DNA of 32,991 nt from Gammaproteobacteria bacterium (GTDB lineage Bacteria > Pseudomonadota > Gammaproteobacteria > Steroidobacterales > Steroidobacteraceae): positions 1 through 32,991 of the forward strand of contig DAHUXE010000184.1 of assembly GCA_027307325.1 (NCBI GenBank), written 5' to 3'. A program made the translations under genes and the position numbers. Positions 13,929 through 22,194 of this stretch are shown piece after piece. The notes under the pieces are model-generated. The model did no database searches, was not told where the DNA came from, and saw only the letters and a list, made by a program, of their open reading frames with translations. The first letter of the stretch is position 1. Every line of letters starts with the position of its first letter.

Positions 13929-15458
13929 GTGTCCGCGGCGTCCGATGCACCGCAGCCGCCCCAGGCGCTGTTCGGCGAGCTGTTCGCCGCGGTGCAGTCC
14001 GCGGCCATCTATCCTGACGGCAAGACCTTCGTGGATGCGGTGCCCCGCGAGGCGCCCGAGGCCATTCTCGCCGCATACCGGGCACTGCACCCTGACACGC
14101 CCGAGGCGCTCAAAGGCTTCGTGGAGGCGCGCTTCGCCCTTCCCACGGCTCCTCCACCCGTTGCGCCACCATCGCAGCAGACGACGCTGGCCGCGCACAT
14201 CGACGCGCTCTGGAGCCAGTTGAGCCGTACGACTCCGAGCGCGCCGCGCTGGTCGTCGCTGCTGCCGTTGCCGAAGCCTTACGTAGTTCCGGGCGGACGC
14301 TTCCGCGAGATCTATTACTGGGATTCGTACTTCACGATGCTCGGGCTCGTCGAGAGCGGCCGCGACGACCTGGTGGCCGACATGGTGGAGGACTTCGCGC
14401 ACCTCATCGACCGCTACGGGCATGTACCGAACGGCACCCGTAGCTACTATCTCAGCCGCTCGCAGCCGCCGTTCTTCTTCGCCATGGTCGGGTTGCTGTC
14501 GGCTGACCCGGCCGCGGGGTTCGCGCGCTACCTGCCGCAGCTCAGGCGCGAGTACGAGTTCTGGATGGAAGGCGCCGCGGCGCTCGAGCCGGGCGCGGCG
14601 CACCGCCGCGTGGTTGCCATGGCCGACGGCGCGATCCTCAATCGCTACTGGGACGACCGCGACACCCCGCGCGATGAGGCTTACCGTGAGGACAGCGAGC
14701 TCGCGCGCGCGAGCGGGCGCACGCCGAGCCAGGTCTTCCGCAACATCCGCGCCGCCGCCGAGAGCGGCTGGGATTTCAGCTCCCGCTGGTTCGCCGACGC
14801 GCGCAGCATGACGACGATCGTTACCACCGAGATCGTCCCGGTCGACCTGAACAGTCTCATGTTCGGGCTCGAGAGCGCGATCGTCGCGGGCTGCGAGCGC
14901 GCGGGGGACGAAGGCGGTGCCGCGGATTTCCGCCGCCGCGCCGCTGCGCGGCACGCGGCCATCGACCGCTATCTCTGGGAGCGCGCGCGCGCGGTCTATT
15001 TCGACTACCGCTGGACCGAGCGCGCGCCCATCGCGCGTCTCTCGGCTGCAGCCACGTATCCGCTCTTCTTCGGCTGTGCTTCCCGTGACCAGGCAGGTGG
15101 GGTCGCCGCCGCGGTTCGTGGCATGCTGCTCAAGGCGGGCGGGCTCGTCACGACGCCGCTTGCGACCGGCCAGCAGTGGGATGCGCCGAATGGCTGGGCG
15201 CCGTTGCAGTGGATCGCCGTGTCGGGGTTCAATCGCTACGGCGAGGAGCAGCTCGCCGAGACGATCGCCAGGCGCTGGCTGCGCAACGTCGGGCGGGTCT
15301 ACCGCGAGAGTGGCAAGCTGGTCGAGAAGTACGACGTGCTCACCGAGCGCGGCGGTGGCGGCGGCGAGTACCCGCTGCAGGATGGCTTCGGCTGGACCAA
15401 CGGGGTCACCGCCAGGCTCATGGCGCTGTACCCGAGGGCGAAGGAGACAACTTGGTAA
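13929..15458 (+). CDS. Trehalase (GH37), probably cytoplasmic
   Basis: A 509-aa protein. The start is GTG at 13929 with GGAG six bases upstream; upstream in-frame codons lie inside the cytochrome gene. GH37 signatures are clear: PGGRFREIYYWDSYF, QWDAPNGWAPLQW, and GGGGEYPLQDGFGWTNG. By family knowledge D282 (in ESGWDFSSRW) is the general acid and E480 the base. It hydrolyses trehalose to two glucoses. No signal peptide is visible, unlike periplasmic TreA, so it resembles the cytoplasmic TreF type. It starts 17 bases after the cytochrome gene and overlaps the sugar transporter gene by seven bases. This placement suggests that trehalose or glucose handling is tied to the PQQ enzyme. Confidence 0.93.
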   Translation: MSAASDAPQPPQALFGELFAAVQSAAIYPDGKTFVDAVPREAPEAILAAYRALHPDTPEALKGFVEARFALPTAPPPVAPPSQQTTLAAHIDALWSQLSRTTPSAPRWSSLLPLPKPYVVPGGRFREIYYWDSYFTMLGLVESGRDDLVADMVEDFAHLIDRYGHVPNGTRSYYLSRSQPPFFFAMVGLLSADPAAGFARYLPQLRREYEFWMEGAAALEPGAAHRRVVAMADGAILNRYWDDRDTPRDEAYREDSELARASGRTPSQVFRNIRAAAESGWDFSSRWFADARSMTTIVTTEIVPVDLNSLMFGLESAIVAGCERAGDEGGAADFRRRAAARHAAIDRYLWERARAVYFDYRWTERAPIARLSAAATYPLFFGCASRDQAGGVAAAVRGMLLKAGGLVTTPLATGQQWDAPNGWAPLQWIAVSGFNRYGEEQLAETIARRWLRNVGRVYRESGKLVEKYDVLTERGGGGGEYPLQDGFGWTNGVTARLMALYPRAKETTW

Positions 15459-16753
15459 ATCCCGGTGTGCAGCAGGCGAGTCCCAGTGCGGGTGCGACTG
15501 CCGGCGCTGGCGAGTCCGCGGTGAGGACGCTGCGCCTGTTCGTATTTGCGCTCTTTTTCATGTTCGGCGGGATCACGAGCCTGAACGATGTGATCATCCC
15601 GAAGCTCAAGGCGCTGTTCACGCTCAACTATGCGCAGGTGATGCTGGTCCAGTTCGCGTTCTTCATCGCCTACTTCCTCATCTCGATTCCGGCGGCTGCG
15701 GTCGTGGCGCGCGTCGGCTACATGCGGACCGCGGCGCTCGGGCTCATGACCATGACCGCCGGGTGTCTGCTCTTCATCCCGGCGTCGTCGTCGGGACTCT
15801 TCGTCGCTTTTCTCGGTGCGATCTTCGTGCTCGCTTCCGGCATCACCATCGTGCAGGTGGTCGCAAATCCCCTGATCTCGATGCTCGGGCGGCCGAAGAC
15901 CGTGCACAGCCGCCTGACGTTCGCGCAGGCCTTCAACTCTCTCGGTACGACGATCTTTCCCTACGTCGGCTCGATTCTCATCCTCGGCTCCCTTTCCCAG
16001 GTCGATCCCGCGAAGCTCTCCGGCGCCGCGCTCGCGCTGTTCCGCACCCAGGAAACGCAGGTGATCGTGCATACCTACATGGGGCTTGCGACCGCGCTCA
16101 CCGTGATCGCAGCCCTCGTGTGGCTCGCGCGGAACAAGCTCGTCGAAGCCCCGAGCGAGATGCCGACGCTCTCGCACTACCTCAGTTTGCTGAAGCTTCC
16201 GCGCTTTAGTTACGGCACCTTATGCATCTTTGTTTATGTAGGAGGTGAGGTTGCGATCGGCTCGGTGATCGTGAACTACCTGATGCAGTCGAGTGTGCTC
16301 GGGCTCGGCGCCGAGGCGGCCGGCAAGCACGTACCGTTCTACTGGGGTGGCGCGATGGTCGGGCGGTTCATCGGGTCCTTTCTGCTGCGCATCTTCTCGC
16401 CGGGGAAGGTGCTGGGGTTCGTCGCCGCCGCCGTGATCACGCTGCTGCTGATTTCCGCCAACACGAGCGGAGCCGTGTCCGGCTGGTCGCTGCTCGCCAT
16501 AGGCCTCTTCAACTCCATCATGTTTCCGACCATCTTCTCACTTGCCTGCGAGGGGCTCGGGCCGCGGGCCGCCGAGGCGTCCGGGATCATCTGCGTGGCG
16601 ATCGTGGGCGGGGCGATCGTTCCCCTGATCACGGGGGGCATGGCGGATTTCGCGGGGCTTAAGGCCGCGCTGATCGTGCCGGCGATCTGCTATGCGGTGA
16701 TCTGTGGCTTCGGCATCTACGCGCGCCGTCCGGCGCCGTACGCCGGGCACTGA
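15452..16753 (+). CDS. FucP/GluP-type sugar MFS transporter
   Basis: A 433-aa protein starting with TTG at 15452. The rare start is fixed by a perfect AAGGAG five bases before it (15441-15446), inside the end of the trehalase gene, and by the membrane region beginning about 25 residues later. Twelve hydrophobic segments are expected. FucP-family features include LFFMFGGITSLNDVIIPKLK, QFAFFIAYF, ANPLISMLG and FNSIMFPTIFSLACEGLG. Members import fucose, glucose or galactose with H+ or Na+. Next to trehalase it could bring in glucose, galactose or trehalose; the substrate cannot be read from sequence. The TTG start may keep its level below that of the enzyme. Confidence 0.92.
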   Translation: MVNPGVQQASPSAGATAGAGESAVRTLRLFVFALFFMFGGITSLNDVIIPKLKALFTLNYAQVMLVQFAFFIAYFLISIPAAAVVARVGYMRTAALGLMTMTAGCLLFIPASSSGLFVAFLGAIFVLASGITIVQVVANPLISMLGRPKTVHSRLTFAQAFNSLGTTIFPYVGSILILGSLSQVDPAKLSGAALALFRTQETQVIVHTYMGLATALTVIAALVWLARNKLVEAPSEMPTLSHYLSLLKLPRFSYGTLCIFVYVGGEVAIGSVIVNYLMQSSVLGLGAEAAGKHVPFYWGGAMVGRFIGSFLLRIFSPGKVLGFVAAAVITLLLISANTSGAVSGWSLLAIGLFNSIMFPTIFSLACEGLGPRAAEASGIICVAIVGGAIVPLITGGMADFAGLKAALIVPAICYAVICGFGIYARRPAPYAGH

Positions 16754-16765
16754 CGGAGAACTCAC

Positions 16766-18889
16766 ATGGGAAGCAGAGCGAGGCTGGTGGTGACGGCCCT
16801 GGCGGCGCTGACGGCAGCCGCGGTACTCGCAGGAGCGAAGGTGGACAAGAACCCGCAAGCCGCCCCCGGGGCGGCCGATCCTTATCTGTGGCTCGAGGAC
16901 GTTCACGGCGCGAAGGCGCTGCAGTGGGTGAAGGCGCAGAACGCGAAATCGCTGGCCGTCCTGCAAGCGGATCCCGACTACCAGAAGGACTACGACGCGA
17001 TTCTCAGGGTGCTGGATGCCACCGACCGCATCCCTTATGGGGAGCTCGACCATCAGTACGTCTTCAACTTCTGGCAGGACGCGCAGCATCCCAAGGGCAT
17101 CTGGCGCCGCACGAGCATCGCGGACTACGCGAACGCCGCGCCCGCGTGGGACGTGCTGCTCGATGTCGACAAGCTCGCGGCGGACGAGCACGAGAACTGG
17201 GTGTGGCAGGGCGCGGACTGCACGCCCTCGCTCAAGCGCTGCCTTGTCACGCTCTCGCGTGGCGGCGGCGATGCCGCCGTGGTGCGCGAGTTCGACCCCG
17301 ACGCCAGGGCCTTCGTCAGGGACGGCTTCGAGCTCGCAGAAGCTAAGTCGCAGATCACCTGGCTCGATGAGGAAAGGGTCGTGTTCGGGACCGACTTCGG
17401 TCCGGGCTCCATGACCTCCTCGGGCTATCCGCGGATCGTGAAGCTCTGGAAGCGCGGCGAGCCGATGGCGAGTGCCCGCACGGTGTACGAGGGTAAGGAG
17501 AGCGACGTCGCCTCGGCCGCTGTGGTGTTTCACAATCCGGCCGGCACGATCGCGGTGATTCAGCGCGCCGTCACCTTCTTCACCTCCGAGTATTACTGGC
17601 TCGCTCCCGATGGCACGACGCGCCAGCTGCCGCTGCCGCTCGGCGCAGACCTGAAGGGCGCGCAGGGCGATGAGCTTCTCTTTACGCTGCGCGACGACTG
17701 GAGTCTTCCCGCAGGCTCGCCCATCAGGAAGGGCTCCCTCATCGCCTGTCACGTGGCAGCCGGGGATAAGGGCGTGCGCATCGGTACCGTCGTGCTCTAC
17801 ACACCCGACGAGCACAGCTCGATCGACGAGGTGGTCGCGGGCCGCGATGCGGTGTATGTCTCGGTCAACTACGACGTCACCGGCAGCGTCCACGTGTTCC
17901 GTCCGGGCGCGAACCGCACCTGGAGCGAGACGACGCTGGACCTGCCGAGCGGTGGCTCGACCCACATCGTGACGGCGAATACCTGGGGGCCGGAGGCCCA
18001 GTTCCGCTTCGAGAGCTTCACGGCCCCGACGACTTTGTACGCAGCTGCGGGTGAGGCCGCGCCGGCGCCGATCAAGTCGCTGCCGGCGCGCTTCGATGCC
18101 ACGAACCTTGCGACCGAGCAGTACTTCGCCACCTCCAGGGACGGCACCCGGGTCCCGTACTTCGTCACGCGCTCGCGCGGCCTCACGGGACCTGCGCCCA
18201 CGGTGCTCTACGGCTACGGCGGCTTCGAGATCTCGTTGACGCCGAGCTATTCGGCCAACTTCGGCATGCTGTGGCTCACCCGGGGCGGGGTGTACGTAGT
18301 CGCCAACATTCGCGGCGGCGGCGAATACGGACCGGCGTGGCACCAGGCGGCCCTCCTGCAGAACCGCCAGAAGGCCTACGACGACTTCCAGGCCGTGGCC
18401 GCGGATCTGGTGAAACGGGGCATCAGCACGGCGAAGCAACTCGGCATCATGGGCGGCTCGAATGGCGGGCTGCTCGTCAGTGCCAACATGGTGGAGCGTC
18501 CGGAGCTCTTCGGCGCGGTCGTGTGTCAGGTGCCGCTGATCGACATGATCCGCTACACGCACATCGGCGCGGGCGCTTCGTGGGAGGCCGAGTACGGCGA
18601 TCCCGACAAACCGGCCGACCGCGCCTGGATCATGAAGTACTCGCCCTATCAGAACGTGCGCAGGGCGAGACGCTATCCGCCCGTGTTCTTCGTCACGGCC
18701 ACGAGCGACGATCGCGTGACCCCGGTGCACGCGCGCAAGATGGCCGCGCGCATGGAGGAGCAGGGTCACACGGTGCTCTTCTACGAGAATACCGACGGCG
18801 GGCACGCGGCTGCCGCCGACCACCGCCAGGCCGCGGAGATGTGGGCGCTCAGCTTCGTGTACCTCAAGCAGCGGCTCGCGGGGGGCTAG
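16766..18889 (+). CDS. Prolyl oligopeptidase family (S9) serine peptidase, exported
   Basis: A 707-aa protein with GGAGAA before its ATG. An N-terminal hydrophobic stretch (LVVTALAALTAAAVLAGA) suggests export. It has the S9A layout: an N-terminal DPYLWLEDV segment, a seven-bladed propeller, and a C-terminal alpha/beta hydrolase. The triad is S565 in GGSNGG, an Asp in TSDDRVTP (D648/D649) and H680 in DGGHAAA; RGGGEYGPAWHQAA is also typical. It cleaves short peptides after proline. It lies 12 bases after the transporter gene and 7 before the HutD-like gene, so it appears to be in the same transcript, although its function is not obviously linked to sugars. Confidence 0.92.
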   Translation: MGSRARLVVTALAALTAAAVLAGAKVDKNPQAAPGAADPYLWLEDVHGAKALQWVKAQNAKSLAVLQADPDYQKDYDAILRVLDATDRIPYGELDHQYVFNFWQDAQHPKGIWRRTSIADYANAAPAWDVLLDVDKLAADEHENWVWQGADCTPSLKRCLVTLSRGGGDAAVVREFDPDARAFVRDGFELAEAKSQITWLDEERVVFGTDFGPGSMTSSGYPRIVKLWKRGEPMASARTVYEGKESDVASAAVVFHNPAGTIAVIQRAVTFFTSEYYWLAPDGTTRQLPLPLGADLKGAQGDELLFTLRDDWSLPAGSPIRKGSLIACHVAAGDKGVRIGTVVLYTPDEHSSIDEVVAGRDAVYVSVNYDVTGSVHVFRPGANRTWSETTLDLPSGGSTHIVTANTWGPEAQFRFESFTAPTTLYAAAGEAAPAPIKSLPARFDATNLATEQYFATSRDGTRVPYFVTRSRGLTGPAPTVLYGYGGFEISLTPSYSANFGMLWLTRGGVYVVANIRGGGEYGPAWHQAALLQNRQKAYDDFQAVAADLVKRGISTAKQLGIMGGSNGGLLVSANMVERPELFGAVVCQVPLIDMIRYTHIGAGASWEAEYGDPDKPADRAWIMKYSPYQNVRRARRYPPVFFVTATSDDRVTPVHARKMAARMEEQGHTVLFYENTDGGHAAAADHRQAAEMWALSFVYLKQRLAGG

Positions 18890-18896
18890 CGCCGCG

Positions 18897-19514
18897 GTGC
18901 GGGCGGCGGCCGGCTCGCTCGAGGTGCTGCGCGCCGCGGCGCGCACGCCGGTCGCCTGGAAGAATGGCGGCGGCCTCACCCGCGAGGTTGCGGTCCATCC
19001 GCGCGGCAGCGACCTCGACGGTTTCGACTGGCGGGTCAGCATCGCCGAGATCCGCGTGGCGGGGCCGTTCTCGGTCTTCCCGGGGATCGACCGGCGCATG
19101 GCGGTCCTGAGGGGCGCCCTGTCACTCGCGGTCGGCGGGCGCCCTGCGGTCACCCTCACGCCCGAGAGCGAGGCGGCAGAATTTCCGGGCGAGGCGCCGG
19201 TGTCCGCCGAGCCGCTCGGCGCACCGGTGACCGACCTCAACGTCATGACGCGGCGCGCCCGCTGCAGCGCCCGCCTGGCGCGCCGGTTCGCGCGCGCCAC
19301 GGCGGTCCTCGAGCCGCGCGCCGATACGACGCTGCTCGTTGCGGTCGCGGATCTCCTGGTCCGCTGCGCGGACGCGGAGCTCTCGCTCTCGGCGCTCGAT
19401 GCCCTGAGGATCGGGCGGGCGGGGCGGTGTACCATCACGGCGCGTTCCGGTGCAGCCGCTTTTTACCTGATCGAGATCTTCCAGCCTTGGCAGAGCCTTC
19501 CACCGTCGTCGTGA
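18897..19514 (+). CDS. HutD/Ves family protein
   Basis: A 205-aa cupin-like protein starting at GTG 18897, seven bases after the peptidase gene. The HutD/Ves hallmarks are present: TPVAWKNGGGLTREVAVHP, FDWRVSIAEIRVAGPFSVFPGIDR, and VTDLNVMTRR. HutD is found with histidine-use genes and may act as a regulator or small-molecule sensor; Ves is a cold-related orphan in enterobacteria. No hut genes are present here, so this is an orphan member. Its end overlaps the next gene. Confidence 0.85.
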   Translation: MRAAAGSLEVLRAAARTPVAWKNGGGLTREVAVHPRGSDLDGFDWRVSIAEIRVAGPFSVFPGIDRRMAVLRGALSLAVGGRPAVTLTPESEAAEFPGEAPVSAEPLGAPVTDLNVMTRRARCSARLARRFARATAVLEPRADTTLLVAVADLLVRCADAELSLSALDALRIGRAGRCTITARSGAAAFYLIEIFQPWQSLPPSS

Positions 19515-20185
19515 CCGGCGCCTTCGGCGCGCTCGGGCTCGCGGTGGCCCGCCGCTTCGCCGGCCGCGGCGTGCGGCTCGGGTTGCTCGGCCGCGAGCCG
19601 GTGCCGGCTTCGGTCCGCCAGGAGTTCGGGCTACCGCACGTGCTCTCGGGCGGCGTGGACCTCAGCGTGCAGCAGGCCGCGGATGCGGCGATGCGGGCGG
19701 TGGCCGCGGCGACCGGCGGCTTCCAGGCGCTGGTGAACGTCGCCGGCGGATTTCGCTGGGAGACGCTCGCGGAAGGCGACGTCTCCACCTGGGAGCTCAT
19801 GTTCGCGATGAACCTGAAGACTGCGGTGGTCGCCTCGAAGGCGGCCCTGCCTCATCTCATCGCCGCGGGCGGGGGACGCATCGTCAACATCGGCGCCGGT
19901 GCAGCCGCACGCGCCGCCGCCGGCATGGGCGCCTACGCGGCGTCCAAGGCCGGCGTGGAGCGGCTGACGGAAGCGCTGGCCGCCGAGCTGCGCGATCGTA
20001 ACGTGACGGTGAACGCGATCCTGCCCGGAACCATCGACACCTCGGCGAATCGCGCCGCTATGCCCGATGCCGACGTGACGCGCTGGGTCGACCCCGAGGC
20101 GGTCGCGGACGTCGTGGTGTTTCTCGCCTCCGATGCGGCCCGCGCCGTGACCGGTGCGGCGGTGAGAGTGTTCGGGCGCGGATGA
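19487..20185 (+). CDS. SDR-family NAD(P)-dependent oxidoreductase lacking the catalytic serine
   Basis: The protein is 232 aa if it starts at TTG 19487, which puts the nucleotide motif TGAFGALG at residues 10-17 as usual; an ATG at 19427 would add 20 unlikely residues inside the HutD-like gene. NVAGG replaces NNAG, and the active-site Tyr and Lys are present (Y150 and K154 in YAASK). The serine expected 13 residues before Tyr is alanine (A137, in NIGAGAAARAAAGMGAY). Loss of this Ser is known in dihydropteridine-reductase-like SDRs, and the alanine-rich segment resembles theirs. So it may be a quinoid-pterin-type reductase or a non-standard SDR; this is inference. It ends four bases before the convergent pirin gene. 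Confidence 0.82.
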   Translation: MAEPSTVVVTGAFGALGLAVARRFAGRGVRLGLLGREPVPASVRQEFGLPHVLSGGVDLSVQQAADAAMRAVAAATGGFQALVNVAGGFRWETLAEGDVSTWELMFAMNLKTAVVASKAALPHLIAAGGGRIVNIGAGAAARAAAGMGAYAASKAGVERLTEALAAELRDRNVTVNAILPGTIDTSANRAAMPDADVTRWVDPEAVADVVVFLASDAARAVTGAAVRVFGRG

Positions 20186-20189
20186 GGCG

Positions 20190-21104
20190 TCAGGTGACCC
20201 CGGGGGGTGCGGGGCGGAGGTTGAGGCCCGCCGGGTCCGGCGCGGTGAGGGGCGGCGAAGGGCTGCCGTAGACGGCGCCGAAGCGCCCCGCGTTCCAGTC
20301 GCGCGTGGCGGATGCGATCTCCTCGCGGGTGCGCGCCACGAAGTTCCACCAGACGAGGATCTCCTCGCCGAACGGCGTTCCGCCGATGAGGAGGATGCGC
20401 GCGGCGCCCTCGGTCCGCAGCGCGAGCTCCTCACGCCCCGGACCGAAGTAAAGGACCGTCCCCGGGGCGAGCGCCTCGCCGGCGACGCTCGCCGCGCCGC
20501 TCAACGCGAGCGCGGCATGCTCGAAGGTCGCCGTGAGCGGCACGGAAAGCGCCGCCGCGCCCGCGGCGGCGAAGTCGAGCCCGACGAGGGGTGAGTAGAC
20601 CTCGGCCGGCGAGACCTGCCCGAAGGCGCTCCCGGCGAGCACGCGCACATCGAAGCCACCCGACCTGACGAGCGGCAGCTGCGGATAGTTGCGGAAGGCG
20701 GGCGGGCGCCGCCGCTCGCCCTCGGGCAGGGCGATCCACAGCTGCGCCGCATGCAGCCGGCCTGCGCGGCCCGGCATCGAGTCCTCGGCGTGCGCGATTC
20801 CCTCTCCTGCCGTCATGAGGTTGACCTGGCCCGGGGTGATCACCTGCTCGTTCCCGAGACTGTCGCGGTGGACGACCTCTCCCTCGATCATCCAGGTGAA
20901 GGTCTGCAGCCCTATGTGCGGGTGGGGACCTACATGCATGCCTCCGCCGGCGGCGAATTCCACCGGTCCCGCGTGATCGAGGAAGCACCACGCTCCCACC
21001 GTGCGCCGCTGGCGATTGGGAAGGGCGCGACGGATGGTCAGGCCGCCGCCGATCTCGGCGCTGCGCGCTTCGAGGCGCTCGGGTGCCAGGCGGGCGTCGC
21101 TCAT
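20190..21104 (-). CDS. Pirin family protein
   Basis: A 304-aa bicupin protein. The ATG at 21104 overlaps the stop of the OsmC gene (ATGA); the longer open frame upstream is in the shadow of OsmC. The N-terminal cupin has the pirin metal ligands H61, H63, H105 and E107 (GPHPHIGLQTFTWM and GIAHAED). The C-terminal pirin domain contains FGEEILVWWNFVARTREEI. Bacterial pirins bind Fe and may act as quercetinases or redox sensors. It is coupled with OsmC, which suggests a shared oxidative or electrophile-stress role. Confidence 0.92.
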   Translation of the reverse strand: MSDARLAPERLEARSAEIGGGLTIRRALPNRQRRTVGAWCFLDHAGPVEFAAGGGMHVGPHPHIGLQTFTWMIEGEVVHRDSLGNEQVITPGQVNLMTAGEGIAHAEDSMPGRAGRLHAAQLWIALPEGERRRPPAFRNYPQLPLVRSGGFDVRVLAGSAFGQVSPAEVYSPLVGLDFAAAGAAALSVPLTATFEHAALALSGAASVAGEALAPGTVLYFGPGREELALRTEGAARILLIGGTPFGEEILVWWNFVARTREEIASATRDWNAGRFGAVYGSPSPPLTAPDPAGLNLRPAPPGVT

Positions 21105-21514
21105 ACGGGGCTGAGCGCGGTGTCGATCCGCGTCTTGCCGCTCAGAATCCTGTGGAGCGGACACTTGTTGGCGATGTCGAGCAGCCGCTCGCGCTGCTCC
21201 GCGGTCAATGACCCCCGCAGCGAGATCCTGCGCCGGATGTCGTTGCCCTCCGCGGGGGGGCCTTCGGGGTTGAGCTCGAGCTGCACGTCGACGCCCGCGA
21301 GCGGCCAGCTCTTGCGCGCCGCGTACATGCGCACGGTCATGGCCGTGCACGCCCCGAGGGCCGAGAGCAGCAGCGCCGTGGGCGAGGGGCCCTGGTCGGC
21401 ACCGCCCGCCTCGAGCGGCTCATCCGCCAGCCAGTGATGCCCCCGACCGTCCTCGAGGGTAACGACGTACGGGGTAGCGCCGTTTACGGCGGTCACGGTG
21501 AGGATGGTGCTCAT
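21101..21514 (-). CDS. OsmC family peroxiredoxin-like protein
   Basis: A 137-aa protein with the two family cysteines, C56 in SALGACTAMTV and C118 in IANKCPLHRIL, which reduce organic hydroperoxides by a dithiol mechanism. The form is closest to the YhfA/OsmC subgroup. It starts at ATG 21514, ten bases after the TMEM175-like gene, and overlaps the pirin start by four bases. The three genes form a compact minus-strand operon. Confidence 0.92.
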   Translation of the reverse strand: MSTILTVTAVNGATPYVVTLEDGRGHHWLADEPLEAGGADQGPSPTALLLSALGACTAMTVRMYAARKSWPLAGVDVQLELNPEGPPAEGNDIRRRISLRGSLTAEQRERLLDIANKCPLHRILSGKTRIDTALSPV

Positions 21515-21524
21515 GCGGACTTGC

Positions 21525-22100
21525 CTATTTCCCGACCAGGGCCTCGATGCGCTTGTCGGGCACGAGCCACATCGCGGCGACGGTCACGTAGATGAGTATC
21601 GCAACCCACGGCCACACGAATGCCAGCGGAATGGCGCTGACGTACAGCACGATCGAAAGCCTTCCCTTGAGGTCGCTGCCGGTCGCCACGGCGAGCCGCG
21701 ACTCGCGGCCGTTGAGCGCGATGATCTGTGTCCGCAGGCTCGAGTAGCTGAGCCCCGCGCACGCCAGCACCACTCCGTACGCCGCGGTCGGCGCCGCGAC
21801 GAATCCGGCCTCGTCGATCCAGCGGATCACGAACGGCACCAGCGACAGCCAGAAGAGCAGCGCCAGGTTGGCCCAGAGGATCTTGCCGTTGATCCGCTCC
21901 GTGACGTGCAGCATGTGGTGATGGTTGTTCCAGAAGATGCCGACGTTCACGTAGCTGAGGACGTATGCCAGCAGCAACGGCACGTCCGCCTTGAGCGCCG
22001 CGAGATCGCTCCCCTGGGGAACGTGGATCTCGAGCACCATGATGGTAATGATGATGGCGACCACCCCGTCGGTGAACGCCTCGAGGCGGGCGGCTTTCAT
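21525..22100 (-). CDS. TMEM175/DUF1211-family membrane protein (possible K+ channel)
   Basis: A 191-aa protein with about six hydrophobic segments. It opens with the family signature RLEAFTDGVVAIIITIMVLEI (R...FxDGVxAI), which lines the pore in bacterial TMEM175 potassium channels, followed by FWNNHHHMLH after the second or third segment. Bacterial members have a single six-helix repeat and assemble as tetramers. A -10-like TAACAT lies six bases before its ATG. Confidence 0.88.
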   Translation of the reverse strand: MKAARLEAFTDGVVAIIITIMVLEIHVPQGSDLAALKADVPLLLAYVLSYVNVGIFWNNHHHMLHVTERINGKILWANLALLFWLSLVPFVIRWIDEAGFVAAPTAAYGVVLACAGLSYSSLRTQIIALNGRESRLAVATGSDLKGRLSIVLYVSAIPLAFVWPWVAILIYVTVAAMWLVPDKRIEALVGK

Positions 22101-22106
22101 GGCGCC

Positions 22107-22112
22107 ATGTTA
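22107..22112 (-). promoter_or_regulatory. -10-like box just before the TMEM175-like gene
   Basis: On the minus strand TAACAT is followed by six bases and then the ATG at 22100, so transcription would start at or near the start codon. No good -35 box is seen. The 94-base gap (22101-22194) to the divergent acyl-CoA synthetase gene also has TTGACC at 22125-22130 on the plus strand, without a matching -10. Confidence 0.3.
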
Positions 22113-22194
22113 ACCCGGGCCGATTTGACCCGAGCCGATGTTAAGCTGCCGCCGGGCCGTCGGCGGATGTGGCGGCCTCTTGGGGGAGCAGAGC

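Noticed and set aside
16538-19438. 966-codon minus-strand open frame
   Set aside because: It is antisense to the prolyl oligopeptidase, whose motifs and triad are intact; the frame is a by-product of high GC content, with Arg/Ala/His-rich low-complexity translation.
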